A DNA stretch of 45,065 nucleotides from Gammaproteobacteria bacterium (lineage in GTDB: Bacteria; Pseudomonadota; Gammaproteobacteria; SZUA-229). The stretch covers positions 1 to 45,065 of the forward strand of contig JAGXGK010000043.1 of assembly GCA_024636785.1 (NCBI GenBank), read 5' to 3'. The notes beneath the pieces were generated by a model. The model was not told where the DNA came from. It saw only the letters and a program-made list of their open reading frames with translations, and searched no databases. This document shows, in pieces, positions 8,754-16,350 of this stretch. Both the position numbers and the translations under genes were made by a program. Numbering within the stretch: the first letter of the stretch is position 1; each line of letters begins with the position of its first letter.

Positions 8754-8782
8754 TAGGTGGGCACCGCTTTTGTGCCCACCTA
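8754..8782 (+). terminator. Hairpin terminator
   Basis: Perfect inverted repeat TAGGTGGGCAC / GTGCCCACCTA with a seven-base loop, directly after the stop at 8751-8753. It lacks a clear U-tract. Confidence 0.6.
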
Positions 8783-8838
8783 TAAATGATTTTTAAAAAT
8801 ATCCAGGGGGCGGAAAAGAGCTGCCTGTCTTACGAAAA

Positions 8839-9234
8839 CTATTTGCATGCCTCATCATTATTGTTAACCGGCGGACATGAAGGTTTGCTGAAAATAAAAA
8901 CGGCGGTGGCTGACATCACCACTCCCGTCACTATTGTCACCCAGTTGGGCAATGGAGAAAAGAACAGCAGGTAGATCATGCTCATCAGCATAAAGCTGAT
9001 AGCCACCAGTTTTAATCCGAACGGGATTACCCGATGTTGTTGCCATTGCTGCAAGGGCGGGCCGAAGAAAGTGTGATTGTATAGCCAGTCGTGAAACCGT
9101 TGTGAGCTTCTGGAAAATGCCCACAGTGCCAGCAGCATGAAGGGTGTTGTAGGCATTACCGGTAACGCGACACCCACTATGCCCAGCGAAAAAAACAGCC
9201 ATCCCAGTAAAAAATAGCTATGTCGGATCAGCAT
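8839..9234 (-). CDS. ybaN: DUF454 (YbaN-like) inner membrane protein
   Basis: A 131-residue small membrane protein with three hydrophobic segments and the DUF454 pattern: LGIVGVALPVMPTTPFMLLALWAFSRSS followed by a WLYNH motif and an HRVIPFGLK amphipathic stretch. E. coli YbaN belongs to this family and its biochemical role is unknown. It follows the tlpA-like gene on the same strand by 68 bp, so it may be the last gene of the copper-peptide operon, but it could also be independent. Confidence 0.85.
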   Translation of the reverse strand: MLIRHSYFLLGWLFFSLGIVGVALPVMPTTPFMLLALWAFSRSSQRFHDWLYNHTFFGPPLQQWQQHRVIPFGLKLVAISFMLMSMIYLLFFSPLPNWVTIVTGVVMSATAVFIFSKPSCPPVNNNDEACK

Positions 9235-9302
9235 TTAATCGGTATTTTCGCATGAATAAAATGTTCCGTTACCAGGTTTTTCGATGCCGATAGCCGCCGA
9301 TA

Positions 9303-9857
9303 TTATTCCTGCATTAAAGCATCGATAATTTTCTGTACTTCGGGGTGGTCAAATTCACGACCGCCGACGGCGCGATAACGAACGCGCCCCTGCTTGTCAA
9401 TCAGGTAGGTGGTGGGCAGCCCTCTAACATTGTAACTTTGGGAAACTTTGCTGTCGGTATCGAACAGAATATTAAATGTCGGATGGGTTTCCAGAACGCC
9501 GAAAAAACTGAAAACGGTATCGGCATCTTCCATCTGGTTGATGGCCAGTACGGTAAAATTCTTGCCATTATTTTGCTGATACAGTCGTTCCATGGAAGGC
9601 ATTTCGCGACGACAGGGAGGACACCAGGTCGCCCAGAAATTCAGCAACACCACCTGGCCGCTGTATTCCGAAAAATCGTATTTATAGTCATCCATATCCA
9701 TCAGTGTGAAGCCGGGCGCTTCAACAGGTTTTGCTAAAGGAGTGAGCTGATAGCCCAGCTCGGGTTCCTGCCATTCCGCGTGAAGCGAGAGTGCAGTGAG
9801 TTGCAGGCATAAGGTGGTGATTATAAGGGTGATTATTTTGGGCATGGGTATACTCAT
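9303..9857 (-). CDS. TlpA/ResA-like periplasmic thioredoxin
   Basis: This 184-residue protein has an N-terminal signal or anchor (to about LSLHA, residue 27) and a thioredoxin-fold domain with active site WCPPC (Cys 79 and 82) and the cis-proline loop GLPTTYLI (Pro 148). TlpA/ResA proteins are periplasmic disulfide reductants that keep cysteine or metal-site thiols reduced. Its ATG overlaps the stop of the upstream gene by one base, so it is coupled to the HvfBC-type operon. A role in keeping the cysteine-rich copper peptide, or a copper partner protein, reduced is inferred from context only. Confidence 0.9.
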   Translation of the reverse strand: MSIPMPKIITLIITTLCLQLTALSLHAEWQEPELGYQLTPLAKPVEAPGFTLMDMDDYKYDFSEYSGQVVLLNFWATWCPPCRREMPSMERLYQQNNGKNFTVLAINQMEDADTVFSFFGVLETHPTFNILFDTDSKVSQSYNVRGLPTTYLIDKQGRVRYRAVGGREFDHPEVQKIIDALMQE

Positions 9858-10444
9858 TACGGTTGCTTAAAAGTTGCCGGCGCGCAGCTTAAATTTTTCA
9901 GGGTGCCGGTATGGGCGACGCCATCCAGCGTCCAGCGGTAATTTAAATCGAAATGCTCATTTCTGGGTACTTTGACGGTGGTGAAGCCCTGCTGCCAGTC
10001 GCCGACTTCAAATACAACATCATCAGGCAGCAGGGTCCATGAAAAAGTAATGCCGACTTTTTGCCACTCTTGCAGCCATTCTGTTTTGCTTTTAACCGGG
10101 TGGGTCTTGCCCTGTGCATCCGTATAGGTCCATTCACTCACCTTGTAGGCGAGCTGCTGTTCGGAGGTGTTTTTCAAAATGCTGCCGAAGACGCAGTAAG
10201 CGGCAATGCGTTCAATTTCCTCCTGCGGAAAATTATGTTTGGAATAAACCGCGCGCACATAATTCGGCATTAGTTGAATCAGCTCAATGCTGAAACCGTC
10301 TTCTATAGAGGTCCAGGTCAGCAGGCCACTTTGCGGATTTTTGTAAACACTGACTTCAGCCGCCTGTAGTGGCGCAGCCAGTAGCATCAGTCCTGTAGCC
10401 AGGCTGGCAATGAATCCGGAACGCAGTAAGTTAGCGCGCTTCAT
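9857..10444 (-). CDS. Exported protein of unknown function in the copper-peptide operon
   Basis: The 195-residue protein has a clear signal peptide (basic MKRANLLR, hydrophobic core, cleavage near LQA-AE at residue 28) and no further membrane segment, so it should be periplasmic. The mature part contains the segments ELIQLMPNYVRAVYSKHNF and FEVGDWQQGFTTVKVP, and two cysteines (AAYCVFGS and NLSCAP). I recognise no family. Its start overlaps the hvfC-like stop (ATGA) and its stop overlaps the tlpA-like start, so it is tightly embedded in the operon. It may serve the modified peptide or its copper cargo, possibly as a TlpA client through its cysteine pair; this is inference. Confidence 0.8.
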   Translation of the reverse strand: MKRANLLRSGFIASLATGLMLLAAPLQAAEVSVYKNPQSGLLTWTSIEDGFSIELIQLMPNYVRAVYSKHNFPQEEIERIAAYCVFGSILKNTSEQQLAYKVSEWTYTDAQGKTHPVKSKTEWLQEWQKVGITFSWTLLPDDVVFEVGDWQQGFTTVKVPRNEHFDLNYRWTLDGVAHTGTLKNLSCAPATFKQP

Positions 10445-11214
10445 TGGCGCGTACCCAGAATAATTCCATACGCATGTAATTCCTGTAATGTGCTTAATCC
10501 ACCTTGCATAACAACCTCGGGGTTGGGGTGATTCATTTCCTGCGCGATTTGAGCCAACGCCTGTCGACCGCTCATGTCCACATTGTTTTCCAGTAGGTAA
10601 AAGAGACGCGCGGTGACCGGATTAATTTCCATGAATTTAACCTTGTCGTCACTGTTGCGATAAACCAGCAGATAACTGGGTTGCTCCGGCGCCGGTGCAG
10701 GTAAATAATCGGGAGACATTTGGTGCACCGGCAAAGTATAGACCAGAGACCAGGCTAGCGGTGACAGCACCGGTCGGCCGGCTAAGAGCTCGCCGTTCGT
10801 ATCAACGCCTTCCAGCGGGTTGGTTTCATTGGCAACGCTCAATGCCAGTTCGACCCATTCATAATGCGCCAGCTCCAGTAGACCGGCGGGGTCTTCGGGC
10901 TGAGGTTCACGTTCATCTTGTAGATAAGCCAGAAACTCCTGTGCAATTTCCAGAAAGTACGGGCTTTGGCTTTTATGCCGGGAAAAAAAGTCGCGCACCA
11001 TGCGGTGCCAGTTCTCATCGCTGTAAATACGGCGGATAACAGGAAAGCCGCGGGCCAGAAAACCTTCGATATTATTGTAAAAAAGATCGCGATAAATGCC
11101 CATGCGACGGTTTTCAATGCCGACCGGTGGCGGATTATTCTCAGGATCGCGCAGGTGCGCGGTGAAGGCGTACTGAATGTCTTTGAAATTTTCTTTAGCC
11201 ACGGGCCTGCTCAT
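10441..11214 (-). CDS. hvfC: HvfC-like RiPP maturation partner (DUF2063)
   Basis: I take the start at 11214 (MSRPVAKENFK), which overlaps the MNIO gene end by 20 bp and gives 257 residues; an earlier ATG at 11265 lies deeper inside that gene. The N-terminal half matches DUF2063, with FTAHLRDPENNPPP, GIYRDLFYNNIEGFLARGFPVIRRI and HRMVRDFFSRHKSQSPYFLEI. In characterised systems this partner binds the precursor and forms a complex with the MNIO enzyme. A C-terminal domain ending LQELHAYGIILGTRQ resembles the RRE-like peptide-recognition part. The gene lies between the MNIO gene and the unknown exported-protein gene, all with overlapping ends. Confidence 0.9.
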   Translation of the reverse strand: MSRPVAKENFKDIQYAFTAHLRDPENNPPPVGIENRRMGIYRDLFYNNIEGFLARGFPVIRRIYSDENWHRMVRDFFSRHKSQSPYFLEIAQEFLAYLQDEREPQPEDPAGLLELAHYEWVELALSVANETNPLEGVDTNGELLAGRPVLSPLAWSLVYTLPVHQMSPDYLPAPAPEQPSYLLVYRNSDDKVKFMEINPVTARLFYLLENNVDMSGRQALAQIAQEMNHPNPEVVMQGGLSTLQELHAYGIILGTRQ

Positions 11215-12088
11215 TGATAGCGTCGGGGATGGCGTATTTATGTTGCCGTTGTTTAATCTGCTCAACTTCGGTTAACAGCTCGGCAACGGGCGGAATATTA
11301 AAATCGCGCTCAAGTAAAGTCGGGAATGCACCAAAGTGCTGATAGGTTTTGTCGAGCAACTGCCAGACGTTGTCGATAACGTCCGCGCCGTGAGTATCAA
11401 CAATTAAATCATCGGCTTCATTATAGTGCCCGGCGATGTGGCCGTAAGCGATACGTTCCGCAGGCAGGGCCTGCATAAACGCAACCGGATCATAACCGTG
11501 ATTGATGGAGTTGACGTAAATGTTGTTGACGTCGAGCAACAATTTGCAGTCGGCTTCATCCAGTACCGCTTTGATGAAGTCAATCTCCTGCATTTCAGCA
11601 CCCGGGGCCGGAGTGTAGTAAGAGGCGTTCTCCATGGCGATCTGACAGCCGAGAATATCCTGTACACGCCTGATGCGGTCGGCGACGTGATGCACAGCCT
11701 CTTCGGTAAAGGGAATAGGTAGCAGGTCATAAAGATGGCCGTCGTCAGAGCAGTAGCTTAGATGTTCGGAATAAAACTTGATGCCGTGTTCGTGCATGAA
11801 TTTGCCGATGGCTTTCACCAGCGATTCATCCAGCTCAGCAGGGCCGCCGATCGACAGTGACAGGCCATGCAGGAGAAAATCAAAACGCTCGGTGAAGGCG
11901 CGGAATTTTTTGCCATAAGCGCCGCCGACACCAATCCAGTTTTCCGGCGCGACCTCCATGAAATCGACCTGATCGGTGCGGATGCTCGACATTTCATCCA
12001 TGACTTCACGGCGCAGGCCAAGACCGGCGCCATGAACGGGATAGTCCTGATTGAAATAATGGCTGTTAGCTGTGGTCATTGGGAGCAT
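11195..12088 (-). CDS. hvfB: HvfB-like multinuclear non-heme iron oxidase (MNIO, DUF692) RiPP maturase
   Basis: This 297-residue protein is a full-length DUF692/MNIO enzyme. Candidate iron ligands on the TIM-barrel strands are visible: His74 (LLHGLSLSIGG), Glu108-His109 (YSEHLSYC), Glu153 (AMENASYY), Asp186 and Asn188 (LLLDVNNIYVNS), His217 (GHIAGH), Asp231 and His233 (DTHG), and Glu260 (LLERDFNIP). MNIOs of the HvfB type use O2 and iron to convert Cys in EGKCG motifs to oxazolone-thioamide groups that bind copper. The precursor gene lies just upstream on the same strand. The start may be at 12088 or three codons later; neither has a strong ribosome-binding site. Confidence 0.93.
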   Translation of the reverse strand: MLPMTTANSHYFNQDYPVHGAGLGLRREVMDEMSSIRTDQVDFMEVAPENWIGVGGAYGKKFRAFTERFDFLLHGLSLSIGGPAELDESLVKAIGKFMHEHGIKFYSEHLSYCSDDGHLYDLLPIPFTEEAVHHVADRIRRVQDILGCQIAMENASYYTPAPGAEMQEIDFIKAVLDEADCKLLLDVNNIYVNSINHGYDPVAFMQALPAERIAYGHIAGHYNEADDLIVDTHGADVIDNVWQLLDKTYQHFGAFPTLLERDFNIPPVAELLTEVEQIKQRQHKYAIPDAINEQARG

Positions 12089-12310
12089 CCAACACGTTTT
12101 GCGACGAGGTATTCAGGTTGGTTTAACCCGAAAAACAACATAATAGAGTATGTGACCGCAAATTCAATGCTGTTGTTCAGAAATACAGGCTATTATTTTG
12201 ACCCGGGTCCCTTAGCCTTATCCAGGGTAAATAGAGCAGTGATCAGATTATTCAGCTAATAGCCTGTACTGCCAGAATGAAATTTTGAAAAGGCGCCTTT
12301 AATTCAGGCA

Positions 12311-12346
12311 TAAAAAAACCCGAAGAGTGAACTCTCGGGCTTTTTT
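12311..12346 (-). terminator. Terminator or attenuator between precursor and maturase genes
   Basis: On the minus strand an A-run, a CCCGAGAG stem with one bulge, a short loop and a long T-run form a good intrinsic terminator 19 bases after the hvfA-like stop and upstream of hvfB. Partial read-through would give far more precursor than maturase. Confidence 0.85.
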
Positions 12347-12364
12347 GGGGGGATAAGAGGTGGC

Positions 12365-12667
12365 TTAGTTATTAGCGCCGCATTTGGCTTCACCGCATTT
12401 ACCTTCTTTCTCTTTATCTCTGGATTTATCTCCTTCACCACACTTACCTTCTTTATCCTTATCTTTGGCTTTGTCTTTCGACTTGCCGTTTTCACCACAC
12501 TTGCCTTCGCCGCATTTGCCTTCCATTTCTGTAACCTGCAGGTAACCAGCGTTCAATTTTTGCATGCCGAAAGGGTTTTCATCAGCATTAGCCAAAGGCA
12601 CAGCCGCCATCGATGCCGCAAAAGTTGCTCCTATAGCAAAAGATACAGATTTTTTAAAACTAGACAT
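12365..12667 (-). CDS. hvfA: HvfA-like EGKCG-repeat RiPP precursor (copper-binding 'bufferin' type peptide)
   Basis: The 100-residue precursor has a Sec signal peptide (MSSFKKS..., cleavage near LANA at residue 28), a conserved post-signal segment NPFGMQKLNAGYLQV (31-45), and a Lys/Asp/Glu-rich tail. The tail carries four EGKCG motifs (49-53, 54-58, 73-77, 88-92) and one EAKCG (93-97), so Cys 52, 57, 76, 91 and 96 are all in the motif. In the HvfA family these Cys are modified by the MNIO HvfB with HvfC into copper-chelating groups and the peptide is exported. AGGAGG at 12676-12681 is an ideal ribosome-binding site, which fits high expression. The hvfB-like gene lies 276 bp downstream, past a terminator. 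Confidence 0.93.
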   Translation of the reverse strand: MSSFKKSVSFAIGATFAASMAAVPLANADENPFGMQKLNAGYLQVTEMEGKCGEGKCGENGKSKDKAKDKDKEGKCGEGDKSRDKEKEGKCGEAKCGANN

Positions 12668-12722
12668 GGTTATTTCCTCCTGGGAATTAAAGCCGCGCGT
12701 TCAAATGAATGCATGCGGTGAG

Positions 12723-12758
12723 TCTATAATGACGATGATGATACTGACAAGCATTATC
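12723..12758 (-). promoter_or_regulatory. Predicted hvfA promoter with Fur-box-like operator
   Basis: On the minus strand TTGTCA (12745-12750) and TATAGA (12723-12728) are separated by 16 bp and sit about 55 bp before the hvfA start. Overlapping the -35, GATAATGCTTGTCAGTATC (12740-12758) matches the 19-bp Fur consensus GATAATGATAATCATTATC at 15 of 19 positions by hand count. This suggests iron-responsive repression of the peptide operon. Confidence 0.6.
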
Positions 12759-12775
12759 AGTCTGAGTTCGTAATA

Positions 12776-12957
12776 AGGGACCCGGAACATACTAAATATA
12801 CCATCACACATCCCATCTTTAGGCCATCTTTGGCCGCGCCTCAATCGAAAAATCCTCGCCGTAGCCCTGCTACGCCTGCGGTTTTGCTCAATCAGCGCGA
12901 CCAAATATGACCCGAATCCGGGCGCGATCCAGGTACATTAGTATGTTTCGGGTCCCT
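12776..12957. mobile_element. MITE-like palindromic element, copy 2
   Basis: This 182-bp element is a second copy of the element at 980-1160, in the same orientation and nearly identical along its length. Its ends AGGGACCCGGAACATACTAA and TTAGTATGTTTCGGGTCCCT are inverted repeats with one mismatch. It sits in the intergenic region between the divergent hvfA-like and copA genes, 18 bp from the Fur-like operator. Confidence 0.82.
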
Positions 12958-13074
12958 AAGTAATAACAATTTTTGTGGCGTTTCTAGTTGTGGCAAAGTA
13001 TCGATAATGGTGAGGTAATACCGCGCCGCATCAGGTGTATATTTTATGAATTAGTTTTTTTAGAGGGTATGATG

Positions 13075-15399
13075 ATGGAGATAAATACTTCCACTGTACG
13101 TGATGCTGATCTGATCAACATGATCGACCCGGTGTGCGGCATGAGTGTGACCGATGCGAGTGAACATCACCATGTGCATGAGGGCACCGATTATTATTTT
13201 TGCAGTTCGGGCTGTCAGCAGAAATTTTCCCGTCATCCCAGGCAGTATCTCAAGCCTTCATCGAAAGCGGAAGCTCACGACGAAAGTGCGGTCTATACCT
13301 GCCCCATGCACCCCGAAGTCGAGCAGATCGGTCCCGGCAGCTGCCCCAAATGCGGCATGGCGCTGGAGGCCAAAACCGTTTCGCTGGCAGAAGATAACAC
13401 CGAACTGATCGATATGAGCCGTCGTTTTTGGATCAGTGCCGCGCTGGCCTTGCCGGTGTTTGTGCTTGCCATGGTGGCTGACATGGCGCCATCCATGCTG
13501 CCCGATACGCTCAGCATGAAAACCGTGCAGTGGCTCGAATTCATTCTGGCGACGCCGGTAGTGCTTTGGGGCGGCTGGCCATTTTTTGTGCGCGCAGTGC
13601 AATCGGTGATCAGCTGGAATCTGAACATGTTCACCCTGATCGGCCTCGGCGTGACGGTGGCCTGGAGCTACAGCGTGGTCGCGCTACTGGTGCCGCAGAT
13701 TTTCCCCGCAGTGATGCAGATACACGGCGGGCTGGTCGCGGTCTATTTCGAAGCCGCCGCCGTGATTACGGCGCTGGTGCTGCTCGGTCAGGTGCTGGAA
13801 CTGCGCGCACGCAGTCGAACCAATGTGGCCATCAAAATGCTGCTGGGGCTGGCCCCTAAAAACGCAACCCGCGTACGCGAAGATGGCACTGAAGAAGATG
13901 TGCCGCTGCAACACGTCATGGTCGGTGATGTGCTGCGCGTGCGCCCCGGCGAAAAAATTCCAGTCGATGGTGAAGTCACTGAAGGCAGCAGTTCGCTCGA
14001 TGAATCGATGATTACCGGCGAAGCAATGCCGGTCGAAAAAAATGCTGGCGACAAGGTCATTGGCGCAACCGTCAACACCACCGGCAGTCTCCTGCTGCGC
14101 GCCGAGAAAGTCGGTGCCGATACCCTGCTGGCGCAGATCGTACAGATGGTCAGCGACGCCCAGCGCTCACGCGCGCCAATCCAGAAACTCGCCGATGTCG
14201 TCGCCGGCTATTTCGTGCCCGCGGTGGTGCTGGTCTCGCTGCTGGCGTTTCTGGTGTGGTGGATATTCGGCCCGGAACCGAAACTGGCGCACGCCGTGGT
14301 CAACGCGGTGGCGGTATTAATTATCGCCTGCCCCTGTGCGCTCGGTCTGGCCACGCCAATGTCGATCATGGTTGGCACCGGCAAAGGCGCGAGCATGGGC
14401 GTGTTGATCAAAAACGCCGAAGCGCTGGAGATCATGGAAAAAGTCGATGTGCTGGTGATCGATAAAACCGGCACCCTGACCGAAGGCAAGCCCAAACTGG
14501 TCAACGTCGAAATGCAGCCCGATTTTAGCGGTGATGAAATTCTGCGCCGGGTCGCCAGTCTGGAACGCGCCAGCGAACACCCGCTGGCCGAAGCCATCGT
14601 CGCCGGACTGAGCGAACACGGCGAAGCCCTCGCTCAGGTGCAGGCTTTCGAATCGATCACCGGCAAAGGCGTCACTGGCCAGATCGAAGGCCAGCGCATC
14701 GCACTCGGCAATAGCGCGCTAATGCAGAGCCTGAAGATCGATAGCCGTGAACTGGAAAAAAGCGCCGAAGCCGGTCGGCTCAAGGGGCATACGGTCATGT
14801 TCATCGCTGTCGACGACCAGATTGCCGGTTTAATCAGCGTCGCCGACCCGATCAAAGCCTCCACCGCGCAGGCCATCAACGAAATCAAGCAGCGGGGCGT
14901 TAGCGTTGTCATGCTCACTGGCGACAGCCGCAGCACCGCCGAAGCCGTGGCAAAAACCCTCGGCATCGACCGGGTGGAAGCGGAAATACTGCCCGATCAG
15001 AAAGCCGAAATCGTCAAACAGTTGCAGGCCGAAGGCCATGTCGTCGCCATGGCCGGTGACGGCATCAACGACGCCCCGGCACTGGCGCAGGCCCACGTCG
15101 GCGTCGCCATGGGCACCGGCACCGACATCGCCATGGAAAGCGCCGGCGTCACCCTGGTTAAAGGCGATTTGCAAGGCATTCTCAGGGCGATAAAACTCAG
15201 CCGCGCAGTGATGAAAAATATTCGACAGAACCTGTTTTTTGCCTTCGTCTACAACTCGGCCGGTGTTCCGATCGCTGCCGGTGTGTTGTATCCGGTGTTC
15301 GGCCTGCTGCTGTCGCCGATGATCGCAGCGGTAGCGATGAGTTTCAGCTCGGTATCAGTGATTGCGAACTCATTGCGATTACGCAAGCTGAATCTGTAG
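13075..15399 (+). CDS. copA: Copper-translocating P1B-type ATPase with N-terminal YHS domain
   Basis: Three in-frame ATGs occur at 13069-13077; I choose 13075 for its spacing from AGAGGG (13062-13067), giving 774 residues. In order: a YHS domain (17-60, DPVCGMSV ... [12 protein letters not shown]), a heavy-metal-binding domain (about 73-98, [22 protein letters not shown]), membrane helices, the actuator TGEAMPVE, the ion-path CPC (419-421), the phosphorylation motif DKTGTLT (Asp463), SEHPLAEA, and GDGINDAPA (661 on). M7 YNSAGVP and M8 MSFSSVSV match Cu(I) exporters. It pumps Cu(I) out of the cytoplasm. It has no CxxC HMA domain; the YHS/HMBD pair replaces it. It lies back to back with the copper-peptide operon. 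Confidence 0.95.
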   Translation: MEINTSTVRDADLINMIDPVCGMSVTDASEHHHVHEGTDYYFCSSGCQQKFSRHPRQYLKPSSKAEAHDESAVYTCPMHPEVEQIGPGSCPKCGMALEAKTVSLAEDNTELIDMSRRFWISAALALPVFVLAMVADMAPSMLPDTLSMKTVQWLEFILATPVVLWGGWPFFVRAVQSVISWNLNMFTLIGLGVTVAWSYSVVALLVPQIFPAVMQIHGGLVAVYFEAAAVITALVLLGQVLELRARSRTNVAIKMLLGLAPKNATRVREDGTEEDVPLQHVMVGDVLRVRPGEKIPVDGEVTEGSSSLDESMITGEAMPVEKNAGDKVIGATVNTTGSLLLRAEKVGADTLLAQIVQMVSDAQRSRAPIQKLADVVAGYFVPAVVLVSLLAFLVWWIFGPEPKLAHAVVNAVAVLIIACPCALGLATPMSIMVGTGKGASMGVLIKNAEALEIMEKVDVLVIDKTGTLTEGKPKLVNVEMQPDFSGDEILRRVASLERASEHPLAEAIVAGLSEHGEALAQVQAFESITGKGVTGQIEGQRIALGNSALMQSLKIDSRELEKSAEAGRLKGHTVMFIAVDDQIAGLISVADPIKASTAQAINEIKQRGVSVVMLTGDSRSTAEAVAKTLGIDRVEAEILPDQKAEIVKQLQAEGHVVAMAGDGINDAPALAQAHVGVAMGTGTDIAMESAGVTLVKGDLQGILRAIKLSRAVMKNIRQNLFFAFVYNSAGVPIAAGVLYPVFGLLLSPMIAAVAMSFSSVSVIANSLRLRKLNL

Positions 15400-15720
15400 T
15401 TGTGAAAAACTGTTTGGAACAGTTTTTTACGTAAGTCCCGTAGAGGTGAAACGTATCAATGGTCAGCTCGTTTGATCATGGCACCACTTTATACATAGCT
15501 GGTGGAGCGGAGGCTTTAAAAGTCTCTGAAAGATCCACTCCGGAAACGGCAAGGCGAAGATGAGAGAAGCGAATGGTGAAGTCTTTTTGCGCACCGATCG
15601 CTCAGGTTCTGGAGCAGTGTCAGGAGAGAAACAAAGACAAGGTGTCTTACGGTGGTTGGTGATCCCGCAGTGGGCGAGCCAGCCGAATGATCGAAACACA
15701 TAAACGGTAATTGGAGATAA
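15400..15720 (+). other. 321-bp region between copA and the Met-rich gene, unassigned
   Basis: No convincing gene is present. The only plus-strand ORF with a start (15459) is about 35 codons and unrecognised. The sequence is rich in GGAG and GAAA segments and could be a structured leader for the downstream gene, but I cannot match it to a known riboswitch. Confidence 0.4.
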
Positions 15721-16209
15721 ATGATGATGAAACATAAAACGCTAGTGTTCGGAATCCTTGTAATGACCAGCATGGCCGTATCGGCTGCACAACAGGGCGG
15801 CGGCATGATGAATATGCAGGACCGCATGCACAATATGGACAGCATCATGGAGCAGGTACACAAGACCGATGATCAGGACAAGCGCATGGAGCTCATGCAA
15901 CAACACATGAAGGAGATGCGCGAGACTATGGGCCAGATGAACGAGATGATGGGGGGTCGCCAGCAGATGATGCAGGGAATGGGCGGCGGCATGATGATGG
16001 GCAAGAAAGGTCAGGGCGGCATGATGATGGACAAGAAAGGGCAGGGCGGCATGATGGGTAAAGGCAGTGATGGTGCTGGTAAAGGTATGTCGCCCGACAT
16101 GATGGGGCAGCGTCTGGATAGCATGCAGCGACGCATGGGCATGATGCAGATGATGATGGATCAGATGATGGAGCATCAGCAGCAATACGAACGCATGCCA
16201 CAACGTTGA
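15721..16209 (+). CDS. Methionine-rich exported protein, probable copper binder
   Basis: This 162-residue protein starts after GGAG at 15713-15716 and carries a signal peptide (cleavage near AVSA-AQQ, residue 22). About a quarter of all residues are methionine (43 by hand count), arranged as MM and MMM clusters, GGGMMMGKKGQGGMMMDKKGQGGMM tandem units (about residues 83-107) and heptad-like QMNEMM and MQMMMDQMM helices. There is no cysteine and few histidines. Met-rich periplasmic proteins commonly bind Cu(I) through thioethers. It lies downstream of copA on the same strand, so periplasmic copper sequestration is the best inference. I recognise no named family. Confidence 0.85.
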   Translation: MMMKHKTLVFGILVMTSMAVSAAQQGGGMMNMQDRMHNMDSIMEQVHKTDDQDKRMELMQQHMKEMRETMGQMNEMMGGRQQMMQGMGGGMMMGKKGQGGMMMDKKGQGGMMGKGSDGAGKGMSPDMMGQRLDSMQRRMGMMQMMMDQMMEHQQQYERMPQR

Positions 16210-16218
16210 GCCGGGGTT

Positions 16219-16258
16219 GCTGGTACGCGGGTGGCATTAATTTTGTCCGCGTACCAGC
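16219..16258 (+). terminator. Hairpin terminator after Met-rich gene
   Basis: A perfect 12-bp stem GCTGGTACGCGG / CCGCGTACCAGC with a 16-base loop begins ten bases after the stop codon. There is no U-tract. Confidence 0.6.
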
Positions 16259-16350
16259 GTAACGCGGGAGTAAACTGCCACCGTAATTCTAGTAAACTGT
16301 CACCGTAACTCGAAACCAATTACTGGTTAAATATAGGGCAGGTAGAAAAG

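Noticed and set aside
12203-12212. CCGGGTCCCT, identical to a MITE end, as a third partial MITE copy
   Set aside because: Ten bases only, no further similarity on either side; may be chance.
12988-13074. Longer CopA starting at 12988
   Set aside because: The added residues lie ahead of AGAGGG and resemble noncoding sequence; the ATG cluster at 13069-13077 is better placed.
15400-15720. Glycine or other known riboswitch
   Set aside because: Scattered GGAGAG- and CTCAGG-like pieces do not occur in the order or spacing of the known motifs.
15742-16203. Antisense His/Leu-rich ORF opposite the Met-rich gene
   Set aside because: It is a mirror artefact of Met (ATG/CAT) codons; the sense ORF has a signal peptide and ribosome-binding site.
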